In this document: piece after piece, positions 20,293 to 28,527 of the stretch | Numbering within the stretch: position 1 is the stretch's first letter | How the letters are laid out: each line of letters starts with the position of its first letter | Assembly (NCBI RefSeq): GCF_022811925.1 | Contig: NZ_CP065511.1 | Coordinates: 4,147,501-4,211,500 of the forward strand | Direction of reading: 5' to 3' | Length of the DNA stretch: 64,000 nucleotides | Origin: Cytobacillus oceanisediminis | Lineage (GTDB): Bacteria; Bacillota; Bacilli; Bacillales; Cytobacillaceae | Position numbers and translations under genes: made by a program | Notes under the pieces: model-generated | Told to the model about the DNA's origin: nothing | The model's database searches: none | The model's input: the letters and a program-made list of their open reading frames with translations, nothing else

Positions 20293-20423
20293 GAGCTGCC
20301 CTCTTTTCAATCTGTTTTCTTAATCGTATCATGATATAGAAAGAATTAAAATGATTATTCAAATATTGGAAAACAAATATTTCGCATCATATTTTAATTC
20401 AAACCTAAAATTGGGGGATTAAC

Positions 20424-21392
20424 ATGGAGAAAAAAAAGATACTTGTTATACACACCGGAGGCACCATTTCAATGAGTGAGGATGCAGCAACTGGTGCTGT
20501 TAAGCCGACAGACAATAATCCATTAACTGAAAAAACAAAGGAACTGCTTTCCCTTGCAGAATTACTGGTTGAAGAGCCTTTTCATCTCCCTTCACCGCAT
20601 ATAACACCGAGAGAAATGCTTAAATTGAAGGAAATCATTGAAAAAAGCCTGGCAAAGGAAGAGATTAGCGGCGTAGTAATTACCCATGGGACAGATACAT
20701 TAGAAGAGACAGCCTATTTCCTGGATCTGACTGTAAAAACATCCCTTCCCATCGTTGTTACAGGTGCTATGAGATCAAGTAATGAAATCGGCTCTGACGG
20801 ACTATATAACCTAATGTCCTCCATTCGCGTAGCTGCATGCGAAGAAGCAAAAGACAAAGGGGTTCTGGTCGTTTTAAATGATGAAATTCATACTGCGGAG
20901 AATGTGACAAAGACACACACAAGCAATGTATCTACTTTCCAAAGCCCGCAGTATGGACCAATTGGAATAGTGACAAAGAGAGGTGTATTATTCCATAACA
21001 CGCCCACAAATAGAGAATATTATCCTTTAGATGCTATTGTAAAAAAAGTCACACTTATTAAAGCATTTGCCGGAATGGATTCTTCTCTGCTTTATGCGAT
21101 AGGTGATTTAGATTTTGACGGAGTTGTGATTGAAGCACTTGGACAAGGTAATTTGCCTCCAGCCACAATCGAAGGCATTAAAGCTCTTACAGAAAAGAAC
21201 ATTCCGATTGTATTGGTTTCCCGATGTTTCAATGGAATTGCTCAAGATGTATATGGCTATGACGGAGGCGGAAAACACCTAAAGGACATGGGTGTTATTT
21301 TCTCGAATGGACTAAACGGGCAAAAAGCAAGAATTAAACTGCTAATCGGACTGGAAACCCAGCAAAATATCGAAGAGATTTTTCAAATATAA
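20424..21392 (+). CDS. ansA: Type I L-asparaginase AnsA
   Basis: Cytosolic enzyme hydrolysing asparagine to aspartate and ammonia. 322 residues with both catalytic threonine motifs, HTGGTISM near residue 11 and ITHGTDTLEETA near residue 90, and the GAMRSSNEIGSDG segment between. GGGGG lies 6 bp before the ATG. It is the only plus-strand gene between the minus-strand blocks of prsW and ypdA and converges with ypdA at a shared terminator. In B. subtilis ansA lies elsewhere with ansB, so this neighbourhood is a local difference. Confidence 0.94.
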   Translation: MEKKKILVIHTGGTISMSEDAATGAVKPTDNNPLTEKTKELLSLAELLVEEPFHLPSPHITPREMLKLKEIIEKSLAKEEISGVVITHGTDTLEETAYFLDLTVKTSLPIVVTGAMRSSNEIGSDGLYNLMSSIRVAACEEAKDKGVLVVLNDEIHTAENVTKTHTSNVSTFQSPQYGPIGIVTKRGVLFHNTPTNREYYPLDAIVKKVTLIKAFAGMDSSLLYAIGDLDFDGVVIEALGQGNLPPATIEGIKALTEKNIPIVLVSRCFNGIAQDVYGYDGGGKHLKDMGVIFSNGLNGQKARIKLLIGLETQQNIEEIFQI

Positions 21393-21396
21393 AAAT

Positions 21397-21437
21397 CCAA
21401 TAACAAAGGCTGATCACATGGGATCAGCCTTTGTTAT
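21397..21437. terminator. Bidirectional terminator between ansA and ypdA
   Basis: Near-perfect 18-bp inverted repeat, AATAACAAAGGCTGATC pairing with GATCAGCCTTTGTTATT around a five-base loop. It serves both convergent genes and includes the ypdA stop codon. Confidence 0.88.
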
Positions 21438-22404
21438 TGCCACTCTCTTTTTCAATTATAGCTTTGGCTATTTGTCCGCCATGGAATCTGCCATTTTCAA
21501 TAAAAATTTCGTTGGCATTATTTCCGGCAGCTATCACACCCGCAATAAATATTCCAGGAACGTTCGTTTCCATCGTTTCAGGATTAAATTGAGGGCGGCC
21601 TGTTTCTTCATTTATTTGAATTCCCATACTCCTTAAAAATTCATGGTCAGGATGGTAGCCGGTCATGGCAAATACAAAATCGTTCTCAATGTCGAATTGC
21701 TGGCCATCTGCCATGTAGGTCAGCTTATTTTCACTGATTTCTTTCACATGTGCATTAAATTCCATTTTGATGACGCCATTTCTGACTAAAGACTCAAACT
21801 CAGGTAGGATCCATGGCTTTATGCTTGGTGAATATTCTGTTCCGCGATAGATCACCGTAACTCTGGCTCCTGCTTTAACCAGTTCGATCGCAGCATCGAC
21901 GCTTGAGTTTTTCCCGCCAATTACCGTTACGTCTTTATCAAAATAAGGGTGGGCTTCTTTGAAATAGTGAAAAACCTTTGGCAGGTCCTCTCCTGGAACT
22001 CCCATGTAATTTGGATGGTCGTAATACCCTGTAGCAATTATAACGTTATTGGCGGTATAAACACCCTTATCTGTTTGTACTTCAAATATCTCAGATTGAT
22101 TTTTAATTACTTTGAGAACTTTTTCAAAGGCATTAATCTTAATGCCCTTTCTTTTCACTACTTCCCGGTAATAAGTTAGCGCCTGGTTTCTCTTAGGCTT
22201 GTAATTTTCCGTTATGAAGGGGACCCCGCCGATTTCGAGCTTTTCGCTTGTGCTGAAGAAGGTTTGGTGTGTGGGGTAGTGGTAGATTGCGTTTACAATA
22301 TTGCCTTTTTCAATAACAAGCGGGTTTCTCCCGGCTTCCTGAAGGGCAATGGCAGCTGCCAATCCGCAGGGGCCTCCGCCAACAATAATAGCGTCTATAT
22401 TCAA
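21424..22404 (-). CDS. ypdA: Bacillithiol disulfide reductase YpdA (Bdr)
   Basis: FAD- and NADPH-dependent flavoprotein that reduces oxidised bacillithiol, the main low-molecular thiol of Bacillaceae. The FAD loop GGGPCGLAAA (residues 9-18) includes the conserved cysteine of the family, and a second nucleotide loop VIGGKNSSVDAAIEL follows mid-protein; the C terminus has the GIFIAGVIAAG FAD motif. The GTG at 22413 overlaps the ribosome binding site AAGGAG, so the TTG at 22404 (MNIDAIIVGGGP) is the better start. Next to gudB as in B. subtilis. Confidence 0.93.
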   Translation of the reverse strand: MNIDAIIVGGGPCGLAAAIALQEAGRNPLVIEKGNIVNAIYHYPTHQTFFSTSEKLEIGGVPFITENYKPKRNQALTYYREVVKRKGIKINAFEKVLKVIKNQSEIFEVQTDKGVYTANNVIIATGYYDHPNYMGVPGEDLPKVFHYFKEAHPYFDKDVTVIGGKNSSVDAAIELVKAGARVTVIYRGTEYSPSIKPWILPEFESLVRNGVIKMEFNAHVKEISENKLTYMADGQQFDIENDFVFAMTGYHPDHEFLRSMGIQINEETGRPQFNPETMETNVPGIFIAGVIAAGNNANEIFIENGRFHGGQIAKAIIEKESGNNKG

Positions 22405-22455
22405 GATTCTCACTCCTTAATCAATACCAATGAAAAAAAGTTTCAAGTTGCTTTT

Positions 22456-22494
22456 TATAAAAAAACTCCCATCAGTTTATGATAGGAGATTTTT
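22456..22494 (-). terminator. Terminator of gudB
   Basis: Minus strand CTCCTATCA-TAAAC-TGATGGGAG followed by TTTTTTTAT. Confidence 0.88.
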
Positions 22495-22538
22495 TATGTT
22501 TATTCAAATGTCTTACATTTATCGATGGAGATTTACAG

Positions 22539-23813
22539 TTAGATCCATCCGCGGAATCTTGAAGCTTCCGCCATTTTTCTCACACCTACCATATAGGCAG
22601 CCAGACGCATGTCTACACGGCGGGTTTGCGATGTCTGATAAATATTATCGAATGATTTAACCATGACTTTTTCAAGCTTTTCTTCTACTTCTTCTTCAGT
22701 CCAGTAATATCCCTGGTTATTTTGTACCCATTCGAAATATGAAACTGTTACACCGCCGGCAGAAGCCAGTACATCAGGGACAAGCAGTATCCCTCGCTCA
22801 GAAAGGATTCGTGTAGCTTCCAAAGTAGTTGGGCCGTTAGCCGCCTCCACTACAATGCCCGCTCTTATATTATGTGCATTGTCTTCTGTTATCTGATTTT
22901 CGATGGCCGCAGGAACAAGAATATCGCAATCAAGTTCAAGCAGCTCTTTATTTGTAATTGTATCATTAAACAATTTTGTCACAGTGCCAAAGCTATCACG
23001 GCGATCCAAGAGGTAATCGATATCAAGGCCTTCCGGATCATATAAACCGCCATATGCATCTGAAATCCCAACAACCTTTGCACCGGCATCATGCATAAAC
23101 TTTGAGAGGAAACTTCCAGCGTTCCCGAATCCCTGAACAACAACTCTTGCACCTTCCAGATTAATGCCCTTTTTCTTGGCAGCTTCCCGGATGCAAATTG
23201 TAACCCCTTTAGCTGTTGCTGATTCCCGTCCATGTGAACCGCCAAGTACAAGTGGTTTACCTGTAATGAAGCCTGGAGAGTTAAATTCATCAATCCGGCT
23301 GTATTCATCCATCATCCATGCCATGATCTGCGAATTGGTAAATACATCAGGTGCAGGAATATCCTTAGTCGGCCCCACAATTTGACTGATTGCCCGTACA
23401 TACCCGCGGCTTAGCCGCTCTAACTCACCGAAGGACATATCGCGAGGGTCACAAACGATTCCGCCTTTACCTCCGCCATATGGAAGATCCACAATTCCGC
23501 ATTTTAAGCTCATCCAAATTGACAGTGCCTTTACTTCCTTTTCAGTTACATTCGGGTGAAAACGAATACCGCCTTTAGTAGGACCCACTGCATCATTATG
23601 CTGGGCCCGGTAGCCAGTAAAGACTTTTACTGTTCCGTCATCCATCCGTACAGGAATTTTCACTGTCATCATGCGAATTGGCTCTTTTAGAAGCTCATAT
23701 ACCTCATCAGAATATCCCAGCTTCCCTAAAGCCTTATGTATGACAGTTTGAGTCGACTTTAAGACGTCCAATTTTTCAGCTTTATTTGAATCAGTACCTT
23801 TCTCGGCTACCAT
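22539..23813 (-). CDS. gudB: NAD-specific glutamate dehydrogenase GudB/RocG type
   Basis: Catabolic enzyme oxidising glutamate to 2-oxoglutarate and ammonia. 424 residues with the family's catalytic lysine region MSLKCGIVDLPYGGGKGGI and the NAD-binding VVQGFGNAGSF. The ATG at 23813 (MVAEKGTDSN) follows GGAGG at seven bases. The 9-bp direct duplication that inactivates gudB of laboratory B. subtilis 168 is not evident, so the enzyme should be active. Adjacent ypdA supports gudB rather than rocG. Confidence 0.93.
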   Translation of the reverse strand: MVAEKGTDSNKAEKLDVLKSTQTVIHKALGKLGYSDEVYELLKEPIRMMTVKIPVRMDDGTVKVFTGYRAQHNDAVGPTKGGIRFHPNVTEKEVKALSIWMSLKCGIVDLPYGGGKGGIVCDPRDMSFGELERLSRGYVRAISQIVGPTKDIPAPDVFTNSQIMAWMMDEYSRIDEFNSPGFITGKPLVLGGSHGRESATAKGVTICIREAAKKKGINLEGARVVVQGFGNAGSFLSKFMHDAGAKVVGISDAYGGLYDPEGLDIDYLLDRRDSFGTVTKLFNDTITNKELLELDCDILVPAAIENQITEDNAHNIRAGIVVEAANGPTTLEATRILSERGILLVPDVLASAGGVTVSYFEWVQNNQGYYWTEEEVEEKLEKVMVKSFDNIYQTSQTRRVDMRLAAYMVGVRKMAEASRFRGWI

Positions 23814-23865
23814 TTGTAAACCTCCTAGAAAAATCACTTTCATTAGTTGTCCGCTTCCATGGATT

Positions 23866-23893
23866 AGTATACACCTTTGCCTAATTTATGCAA
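23866..23893 (-). promoter_or_regulatory. Sigma-A promoter of gudB
   Basis: Minus strand TTGCAT (23893-23888), 16-bp spacer, TATACT (23871-23866), about 50 bp before the gudB start. The rest of the 427-bp gap to mecB is AT-rich and shows only the mecB terminator. Confidence 0.6.
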
Positions 23894-24211
23894 GAAGAAT
23901 AATGTACTTTTCCGCATTTTTTAATATTTTTATGAAACCGCTCTCAGCCTTGGTATTAAAGGGAATTTTCTGTTTACTCCTAGTACCCGTTTTCCCGTTT
24001 AAGCCTAAAAGAAACATCCCATTTCCTTCTTTACTGTATATTTAAAAACTTTTCCATTTTTATGCTATTATTGCAGCTGATTAACTATACTTGTTTTACC
24101 CAATTTTTATATAGTTCATGACCATTTAATCCAAATTCACTGCATTTCGCTGTTATCATCCTGCCTGCTAATTTCTGCAACCTGCAAAAAAAGAGACTGC
24201 CTTTGTTCAAA

Positions 24212-24235
24212 AAAAAAAGAGGATCTCCCCCTCTT
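24212..24235 (-). terminator. Terminator of mecB
   Basis: Minus strand AAGAGG-GGGAGAT-CCTCTT followed by about ten T, immediately after the mecB stop. Confidence 0.85.
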
Positions 24236-24240
24236 CCGCC

Positions 24241-24819
24241 TTATGAAAAGTATTCAACCAGCTTTTTTACAGCATTGGACTCGATAAGTACTTTCCCATA
24301 TTCCTGAATAACATGTATGCTGGTAAAGGCTGAATCACCGTACTCAGCTAATATGGCAATAACTCTATGAATGTCTTCCCCCGCTAAATCTGTAACATGA
24401 TAATAATACATTTCTTTATAACAATAGAGGCTTCCTTGCTCAATCTGCACACGATTCAGCTCTTTAGCCATTTGAATTACATCTTCAAAATCCTGGAACT
24501 CGAATAATATATCTTCACTGCCCTCAACAGTTACTTGCATTTCAATAAAACCATCCTCAAGGAGCTCTTCATCCATCTGCTCCTCCATTGTAACGATCAT
24601 AACCATTCCCTGAGCCTGCATGGAGAATATCTCCACAGCAACTGAGCCTTGAATGTCTACTCCAAATTCTTCACTTGCCTCTTCCAGCATCTCATGAAAA
24701 AGCTGATGCCATTTTAGAGAATCCTTCCAGACATCTTCCTTAGTCAGTCCCCTATCATTTAAGTCATCTAATGTTAGAAAGATTTTGATTTTATTATAAT
24801 TCAAACGTTCTAAGCGCAT
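24241..24819 (-). CDS. mecB: Adapter protein MecB (YpbH), MecA paralogue
   Basis: A 192-residue ClpC adapter of the MecA family. The N-terminal substrate-binding module begins MRLERLNYNKIKIFLTLDDL, matching the MecA pattern MxIERxNxxTIK; an acidic linker (EEQMDEELLEDG) leads to the C-terminal ClpC-binding domain, with YCYKEMYYY and the final VKKLVEYF. The ATG at 24819 follows AGGGGGC. In B. subtilis MecB also bridges substrates to ClpCP but is not the main competence adapter. Position between gudB and ypbG matches ypbH. Confidence 0.9.
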   Translation of the reverse strand: MRLERLNYNKIKIFLTLDDLNDRGLTKEDVWKDSLKWHQLFHEMLEEASEEFGVDIQGSVAVEIFSMQAQGMVMIVTMEEQMDEELLEDGFIEMQVTVEGSEDILFEFQDFEDVIQMAKELNRVQIEQGSLYCYKEMYYYHVTDLAGEDIHRVIAILAEYGDSAFTSIHVIQEYGKVLIESNAVKKLVEYFS

Positions 24820-24903
24820 AATAAGCCCCCTGCCCTGAACCAACTCTTTGGTTTAGTGTATGAAACATTGCTCAGTTTGTGAGTCGTCTTATTTTGTATG
24901 ACT

Positions 24904-24940
24904 TAAAAAAAGAAAAGACCCGGCAATTAACCGCCAGATC
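24904..24940 (-). terminator. Terminator of the MerR/B12 regulator gene
   Basis: Minus strand GATCTGGC pairs with GCCGGGTC around TTAATT-containing loop, then TTTTCTTTTTTT. Confidence 0.8.
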
Positions 24941-24944
24941 TATG

Positions 24945-25850
24945 TTATAGGAGCCGTTCTCTAATCCATTCTTCCCATTCATGTGTGGAACCGCCGGGAA
25001 TAAACTGTTCATACTTCATTTTTTCTTCATTACTAAGGGTATCAATGCCGAATCCCCCAATGCCTACATGCAGTTTCCTATAAGTATCTGCAAGTCTCTC
25101 TGAAAGTTTTAGGGTTTCAGGTACGTTGGACTTCATCGTACAGGATAAGAATACAAACTTTGGTTTAACAATATTAATCACAGTATCAATATCTTCTTCA
25201 GCGATGCTTGTCCCAAGGTAAACGACTTCAAATCCCCTTCTGCGCAGAAATAAAGTAAAAATTAAAAGCCCTAATTCATGAGCTTCTCCAGGTCCGCAGA
25301 CTGCTATCACCTTTGGCAGGACTCCGTTATGCGGAAAAGAATGCAGAATCATCCCAATTCTGGATCTTAATATGGATGAGGCAAAATGCTCATGTGCACT
25401 TGTTATTTTCCCCTCTTCCCACAGAAGTCCGATTTTCACAAGAAGAGAGCCTAATATATCAATTAGGACTTTATCTATGGTATAAAAACTGAAAGCCTGA
25501 TTAATTAAATCATGTGCTTTTGATTCATTAAACTGAAGAAGAGCTTCAAGCAGCTCATTGGCGAGGGCACCAGACCGATCACCTTCCTTATCCATCTGAA
25601 GCGGTTCGGCATTTAATTCCTTATTTTCCAGAAGGGAAACAGCCTGGCTTATGGAAAAACCCTGATCCACTTTCCTGATCAGCCATTTTAACACTTTGAT
25701 ATGTTCTTCTGTATATAGCCTGTGGCCTGATTCATTTCTCTTAGGAGCAACGATTTGATACCGTCTTTCCCATGCTCTTAACGTTCCTGGCTGAATGCCG
25801 AGCATCTTAGATACAGCCTTAATATTATACTTTCCTTCTTCTGTTGCCAT
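24945..25850 (-). CDS. MerR-type regulator with cobalamin-binding photosensor domain (CarH/LitR-like)
   Basis: A 301-residue protein: N-terminal MerR helix-turn-helix (about 8-76, with IQPGTLRAWERRYQIVAPKR), a four-helix bundle (about 95-170) and a Rossmann-type B12 domain (about 178-300). The adenosylcobalamin photosensor residues of Thermus CarH are all present: W144-x9-E154-H155 in the bundle and the lower-ligand histidine H191 in GEAHELG. CarH/LitR proteins repress DNA in the dark as B12-bound tetramers and let go in light. Start ATG at 25850 follows GGAGGG. Targets are unknown; no carotenoid gene is nearby. B. subtilis has no such gene between ypbH and ypbG. Confidence 0.88.
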   Translation of the reverse strand: MATEEGKYNIKAVSKMLGIQPGTLRAWERRYQIVAPKRNESGHRLYTEEHIKVLKWLIRKVDQGFSISQAVSLLENKELNAEPLQMDKEGDRSGALANELLEALLQFNESKAHDLINQAFSFYTIDKVLIDILGSLLVKIGLLWEEGKITSAHEHFASSILRSRIGMILHSFPHNGVLPKVIAVCGPGEAHELGLLIFTLFLRRRGFEVVYLGTSIAEEDIDTVINIVKPKFVFLSCTMKSNVPETLKLSERLADTYRKLHVGIGGFGIDTLSNEEKMKYEQFIPGGSTHEWEEWIRERLL

Positions 25851-25922
25851 GCCCAGCCCTCCATTCATTACTAATTATAAAAAACCGCCGCTAGAACTGT
25901 AAAATCTGGGTGTGTTTTATTT

Positions 25923-26693
25923 TCAGCCTTTACTAAGAGTAATGAAATGAGTTTCCGGCTTTGCCCCCAGCCGCAATGGCACACCGGTCGTACCGTAGCC
26001 GTTGCTGATCAGAATTGTTGTTTGCGGCAGTACTTTTATCTGCCCCTTCTCATATGGGCTAAGCCCGAAAATATGAATTTGCCCGCCATGCGTGTGTCCG
26101 CTTAAGACCAGGTGAATATTTTGTTCTTTTTTTATACTGTTAATGATTCTTGGATCATGGCTGACCAGCACCCGAAATCCTCCTGAACCCGCATCCTTAA
26201 GTGCGAGGTCGAGCCGATCTCTATCCTTGCTGAGATCATCTGTCCCCATCAAAATAAAACGTTCTCCTTCATTTGATTCAAAGGAAAGGGCAGTATTATC
26301 AAGAATTTTTACTCCGCATTCGAGGAGCAGGGCATCGAGCTGGTGATAATCCACTTCATAGTCATTATTCCCCCAAACGAAATAGACGGGCCCGCATTCC
26401 TTTAACCCCATTAGGTTTTTCTTTACTCTTTCAAAAGGGACTCCTTTTTCCAAGAGATCGCCGCCGATGATGACCAAGTCAGGCTTCTTCTCTTTAATCT
26501 CCCCGATTATCGTTTCTGACACCGTCCTCTTATGAATATCCGAAATAAAAAAAAGCTTTACTTCACCGAAGCTTTCCGGAAATTCAGGAAAAGAAAGCTC
26601 TTTATATATAATTCTATCTGCAAATGCCTCCCTAAGCATAAACATTAGTAAACACACACCGCCAATTAAGGCCAAAGCTATTAAGTATATCAT
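25923..26693 (-). CDS. ypbG: Membrane-anchored metallophosphoesterase YpbG
   Basis: 256 residues with an N-terminal membrane helix (about 2-20) and a calcineurin-like phosphoesterase domain. Metal ligands are visible in order: SDIHKR, GGDLLEKG, GNND (the usual GNHD/GNND block), VLVSHDP and SGHTHGGQ. The substrate is not known; the anchor suggests work at the membrane. The ATG at 26693 has AGGAGG just upstream, whereas the longer frame opens with TTG. Position beside mecB matches ypbG of B. subtilis. Confidence 0.87.
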   Translation of the reverse strand: MIYLIALALIGGVCLLMFMLREAFADRIIYKELSFPEFPESFGEVKLFFISDIHKRTVSETIIGEIKEKKPDLVIIGGDLLEKGVPFERVKKNLMGLKECGPVYFVWGNNDYEVDYHQLDALLLECGVKILDNTALSFESNEGERFILMGTDDLSKDRDRLDLALKDAGSGGFRVLVSHDPRIINSIKKEQNIHLVLSGHTHGGQIHIFGLSPYEKGQIKVLPQTTILISNGYGTTGVPLRLGAKPETHFITLSKG

Positions 26694-26721
26694 AAATCCT
26701 CCTGCCATCAATCGCCTTCAA

Positions 26722-27126
26722 TCAGTCTTCGGCAAGATTGATTTTCTTGAAATCTAAAGAAATAATACCATAAATTACTGAAAAACAGAAAAGGGCGAAT
26801 GCTTCCCATGGCGAAAGGACTGACAAAACAAAAAAGCCTCCAATAAGCAATAAACTCAGAACAGCCCCAAATAAAGCATCAATATGTTTTAATGACCTTA
26901 TATTTCTTAAAAGCCTGGCAGTCCACTCGATTATACTTCTAATGATCTCTGCGTTGGCTATAAAGGCAATAAGGAAAAAAGTCATTCCCAGGACGAAGCC
27001 CACCGGCTCCAGTACAAAAATGACAATCATATCCGAGATGCCCATTGGAATAGACACCGGAAAAAATTTAATAAATAAAATGCCGCTAATAAAGCCTGTC
27101 ATTAGCTTCAGCAAAATAAAAAACAC
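26722..27126 (-). CDS. Hypothetical polytopic membrane protein
   Basis: A 134-residue protein with about four hydrophobic segments (roughly 2-22, 30-60, 84-104 and 108-123) and a short charged end, DFKKINLAED. I do not recognise the family. It is between the CBS-ACT gene (60 bp upstream, after a terminator-like hairpin) and ypbG (28 bp downstream), so it is likely cotranscribed with ypbG. No catalytic motif is visible. Confidence 0.65.
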   Translation of the reverse strand: MFFILLKLMTGFISGILFIKFFPVSIPMGISDMIVIFVLEPVGFVLGMTFFLIAFIANAEIIRSIIEWTARLLRNIRSLKHIDALFGAVLSLLLIGGFFVLSVLSPWEAFALFCFSVIYGIISLDFKKINLAED

Positions 27127-27165
27127 TAAAAATCCCTCCCATACAAAGTGTATGAGAAGGATTTA
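27127..27165 (-). terminator. Terminator of the CBS-ACT gene
   Basis: Minus strand AAATCCTTCTCATAC pairs with GTATGGGAGGGATTT around a short loop, then TTTAG. The stem overlaps the start of the following membrane-protein gene's leader. Confidence 0.75.
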
Positions 27166-27185
27166 TTTTGTTGACTATATTTACA

Positions 27186-27818
27186 TTAATCCTCTGTTAT
27201 ATCCAGAACACGGAAACCGGATTTTTCAAGCCGGCTGATGAACTTTTCCATATTATTATTTTTTTCCACCTTCATCACGATGCGGCGGACCAGTTTGTCT
27301 GTTTCATCAAAGGTTACAAGGGAAATGATGTGCTCATGGAAATAATGGGCGATTTCGGCTAAACGTGCTATTCGCCCTTCCGCTTCTACAGAAGTAAACG
27401 CAATCCTGACACCGGATTTATTGGTGCCGAAGGCGGATTGGAATTGAGCGAGGACATCAAAGCGAGTAACAATGCCCAGAAATTTACGATTATCGCCCAA
27501 AACAGCGAGTAAAGGGAAATCCTTTAAATCCAGGAGCGTTTTTTCAAAAATCTCATTTCCTTTTAAATATTGCTCCTGATGTGTGGCAATATCCTTTACC
27601 AATGTCCCTTCAAGAAAATCTTCCTTTGATTTCCCTGACAAAAAGAAGTTCTCATATATTCCATATCTCGTAATTATGCCGGCATATTGGTCGCCATCCA
27701 ATACAGGAAGCCCGTCGATCTGGTGGTCCTCCAGCAAAGCCAGAGCGTCTTTCAATGCTGCATCCTGTCCGATTGTATAACAGGTATGTTTGGGGATCAT
27801 GATACTTTTCACAAACAT
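27186..27818 (-). CDS. CBS-domain pair with C-terminal ACT-like domain (AcuB-like)
   Basis: 210 residues: two CBS motifs (about 1-60, with DGLPVLDGDQYAGIITR, and about 75-135, with FPLLAVLGDNRKFLGIVTR) followed by an ACT-like domain (about 140-210). The arrangement is that of AcuB, but no acuA or acuC is adjacent. Such proteins sense adenine nucleotides, including c-di-AMP in some Firmicutes; no ligand can be assigned here. ATG at 27818 follows GAGGTGATGGCA. It is divergent from cotJA. Confidence 0.82.
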   Translation of the reverse strand: MFVKSIMIPKHTCYTIGQDAALKDALALLEDHQIDGLPVLDGDQYAGIITRYGIYENFFLSGKSKEDFLEGTLVKDIATHQEQYLKGNEIFEKTLLDLKDFPLLAVLGDNRKFLGIVTRFDVLAQFQSAFGTNKSGVRIAFTSVEAEGRIARLAEIAHYFHEHIISLVTFDETDKLVRRIVMKVEKNNNMEKFISRLEKSGFRVLDITED

Positions 27819-27906
27819 TGCCATCACCTCAGAGTAATATTAATTAGACCTAACATTTAATTTCGCCATCACCTCAACTTTCCCCTCTTTTTATTAGAGT
27901 AAACAA

Positions 27907-27936
27907 TCATAAAAACACTGCACTTTTCATAAGTTT
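27907..27936 (+). promoter_or_regulatory. Sigma-E promoter of cotJABC
   Basis: ATCATAAA (27907-27914), 14-bp spacer, CATAAGTT (27929-27936), 30 bp before the cotJA start; fits the mother-cell sigma-E pattern known for cotJ. Confidence 0.6.
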
Positions 27937-27965
27937 CAATGACGCATAAAAAGGAGGGATTATGA

Positions 27966-28190
27966 ATGAATACACTCCGTAAAACCTGGCACCCATATGT
28001 AAGCCCCTTTGACCCTTGCACTCCGATAAAGGTCAAAACCTATTCCACTCCTCCAAATCTATATATGGGATTTCAGCCGCCAGGACTCGAACAATTTACA
28101 CCAATGGAGGCTTTAAGAGCAGGAACGCTTTGGAAGGCTTTCTATGATCCATGGTACAGTCCCTATGAAAAAGCCAGGGAGGGACAATAG
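27966..28190 (+). CDS. cotJA: Spore coat-associated protein CotJA
   Basis: A 74-residue protein rich in proline, tyrosine and aromatic residues, with the CotJA pattern YVSPFDPC and PPGLEQFTPMEALRAGTLWKA. It is a spore coat component of unknown structure that depends on CotE-independent assembly in B. subtilis. GGAGGG lies about six bases before the ATG. First gene of cotJABC, spaced 2 bp from cotJB. Confidence 0.96.
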   Translation: MNTLRKTWHPYVSPFDPCTPIKVKTYSTPPNLYMGFQPPGLEQFTPMEALRAGTLWKAFYDPWYSPYEKAREGQ

Positions 28191-28192
28191 CC

Positions 28193-28453
28193 ATGAAACA
28201 ATTGCCGGCAGATTACTATCAGCTTCTTGAACAGCTTCAGGCTGTGGATTTTGTCCTTGTTGAACTGACTCTATACCTTGACACTCATAACAATGATACT
28301 GAAGCCATTAAGCAATTCAATCACTATGCAAAGGAACGAAAAAAACTGAGAAATGCCATTGAAAGCAAGTATGGTCCATTAATGCAATTTGGACACAGCT
28401 ATTCCGGTCAGCCATGGAACTGGGATGATGCCCCATGGCCTTGGCAAGTATAA
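28193..28453 (+). CDS. cotJB: Spore coat protein CotJB
   Basis: An 86-residue helical protein starting MKQLPADYYQLLEQLQAVDF, with the conserved ALYLDTHxxD-like stretch (here TLYLDTHNNDTEAI) and the C-terminal tryptophan-rich WNWDDAPWPW. Second gene of the cotJ operon; product is a coat or undercoat component of unknown activity. Its start is 2 bp after the cotJA stop. Confidence 0.95.
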   Translation: MKQLPADYYQLLEQLQAVDFVLVELTLYLDTHNNDTEAIKQFNHYAKERKKLRNAIESKYGPLMQFGHSYSGQPWNWDDAPWPWQV

Positions 28454-28466
28454 ATTTGGTTTACAG

Positions 28467-28488
28467 GCGCCTTCTTGCATGAAGGCGC
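28467..28488 (+). other. Hairpin between cotJB and cotJC
   Basis: GCGCCTTC and GAAGGCGC form a perfect 8-bp stem around TTGCAT in the 74-bp gap between cotJB and cotJC. There is no T-run, so it is more likely an mRNA stability or processing element than a terminator. Confidence 0.55.
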
Positions 28489-28527
28489 TCAATAGATTAG
28501 CGGACTTCCGAAGGGGGCTGAGAAAAA

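Noticed and set aside
22539..23813. Cryptic gudB with inactivating 9-bp duplication
   Set aside because: The direct duplication known from B. subtilis 168 is not seen in the active-site region, so the gene is taken as intact.
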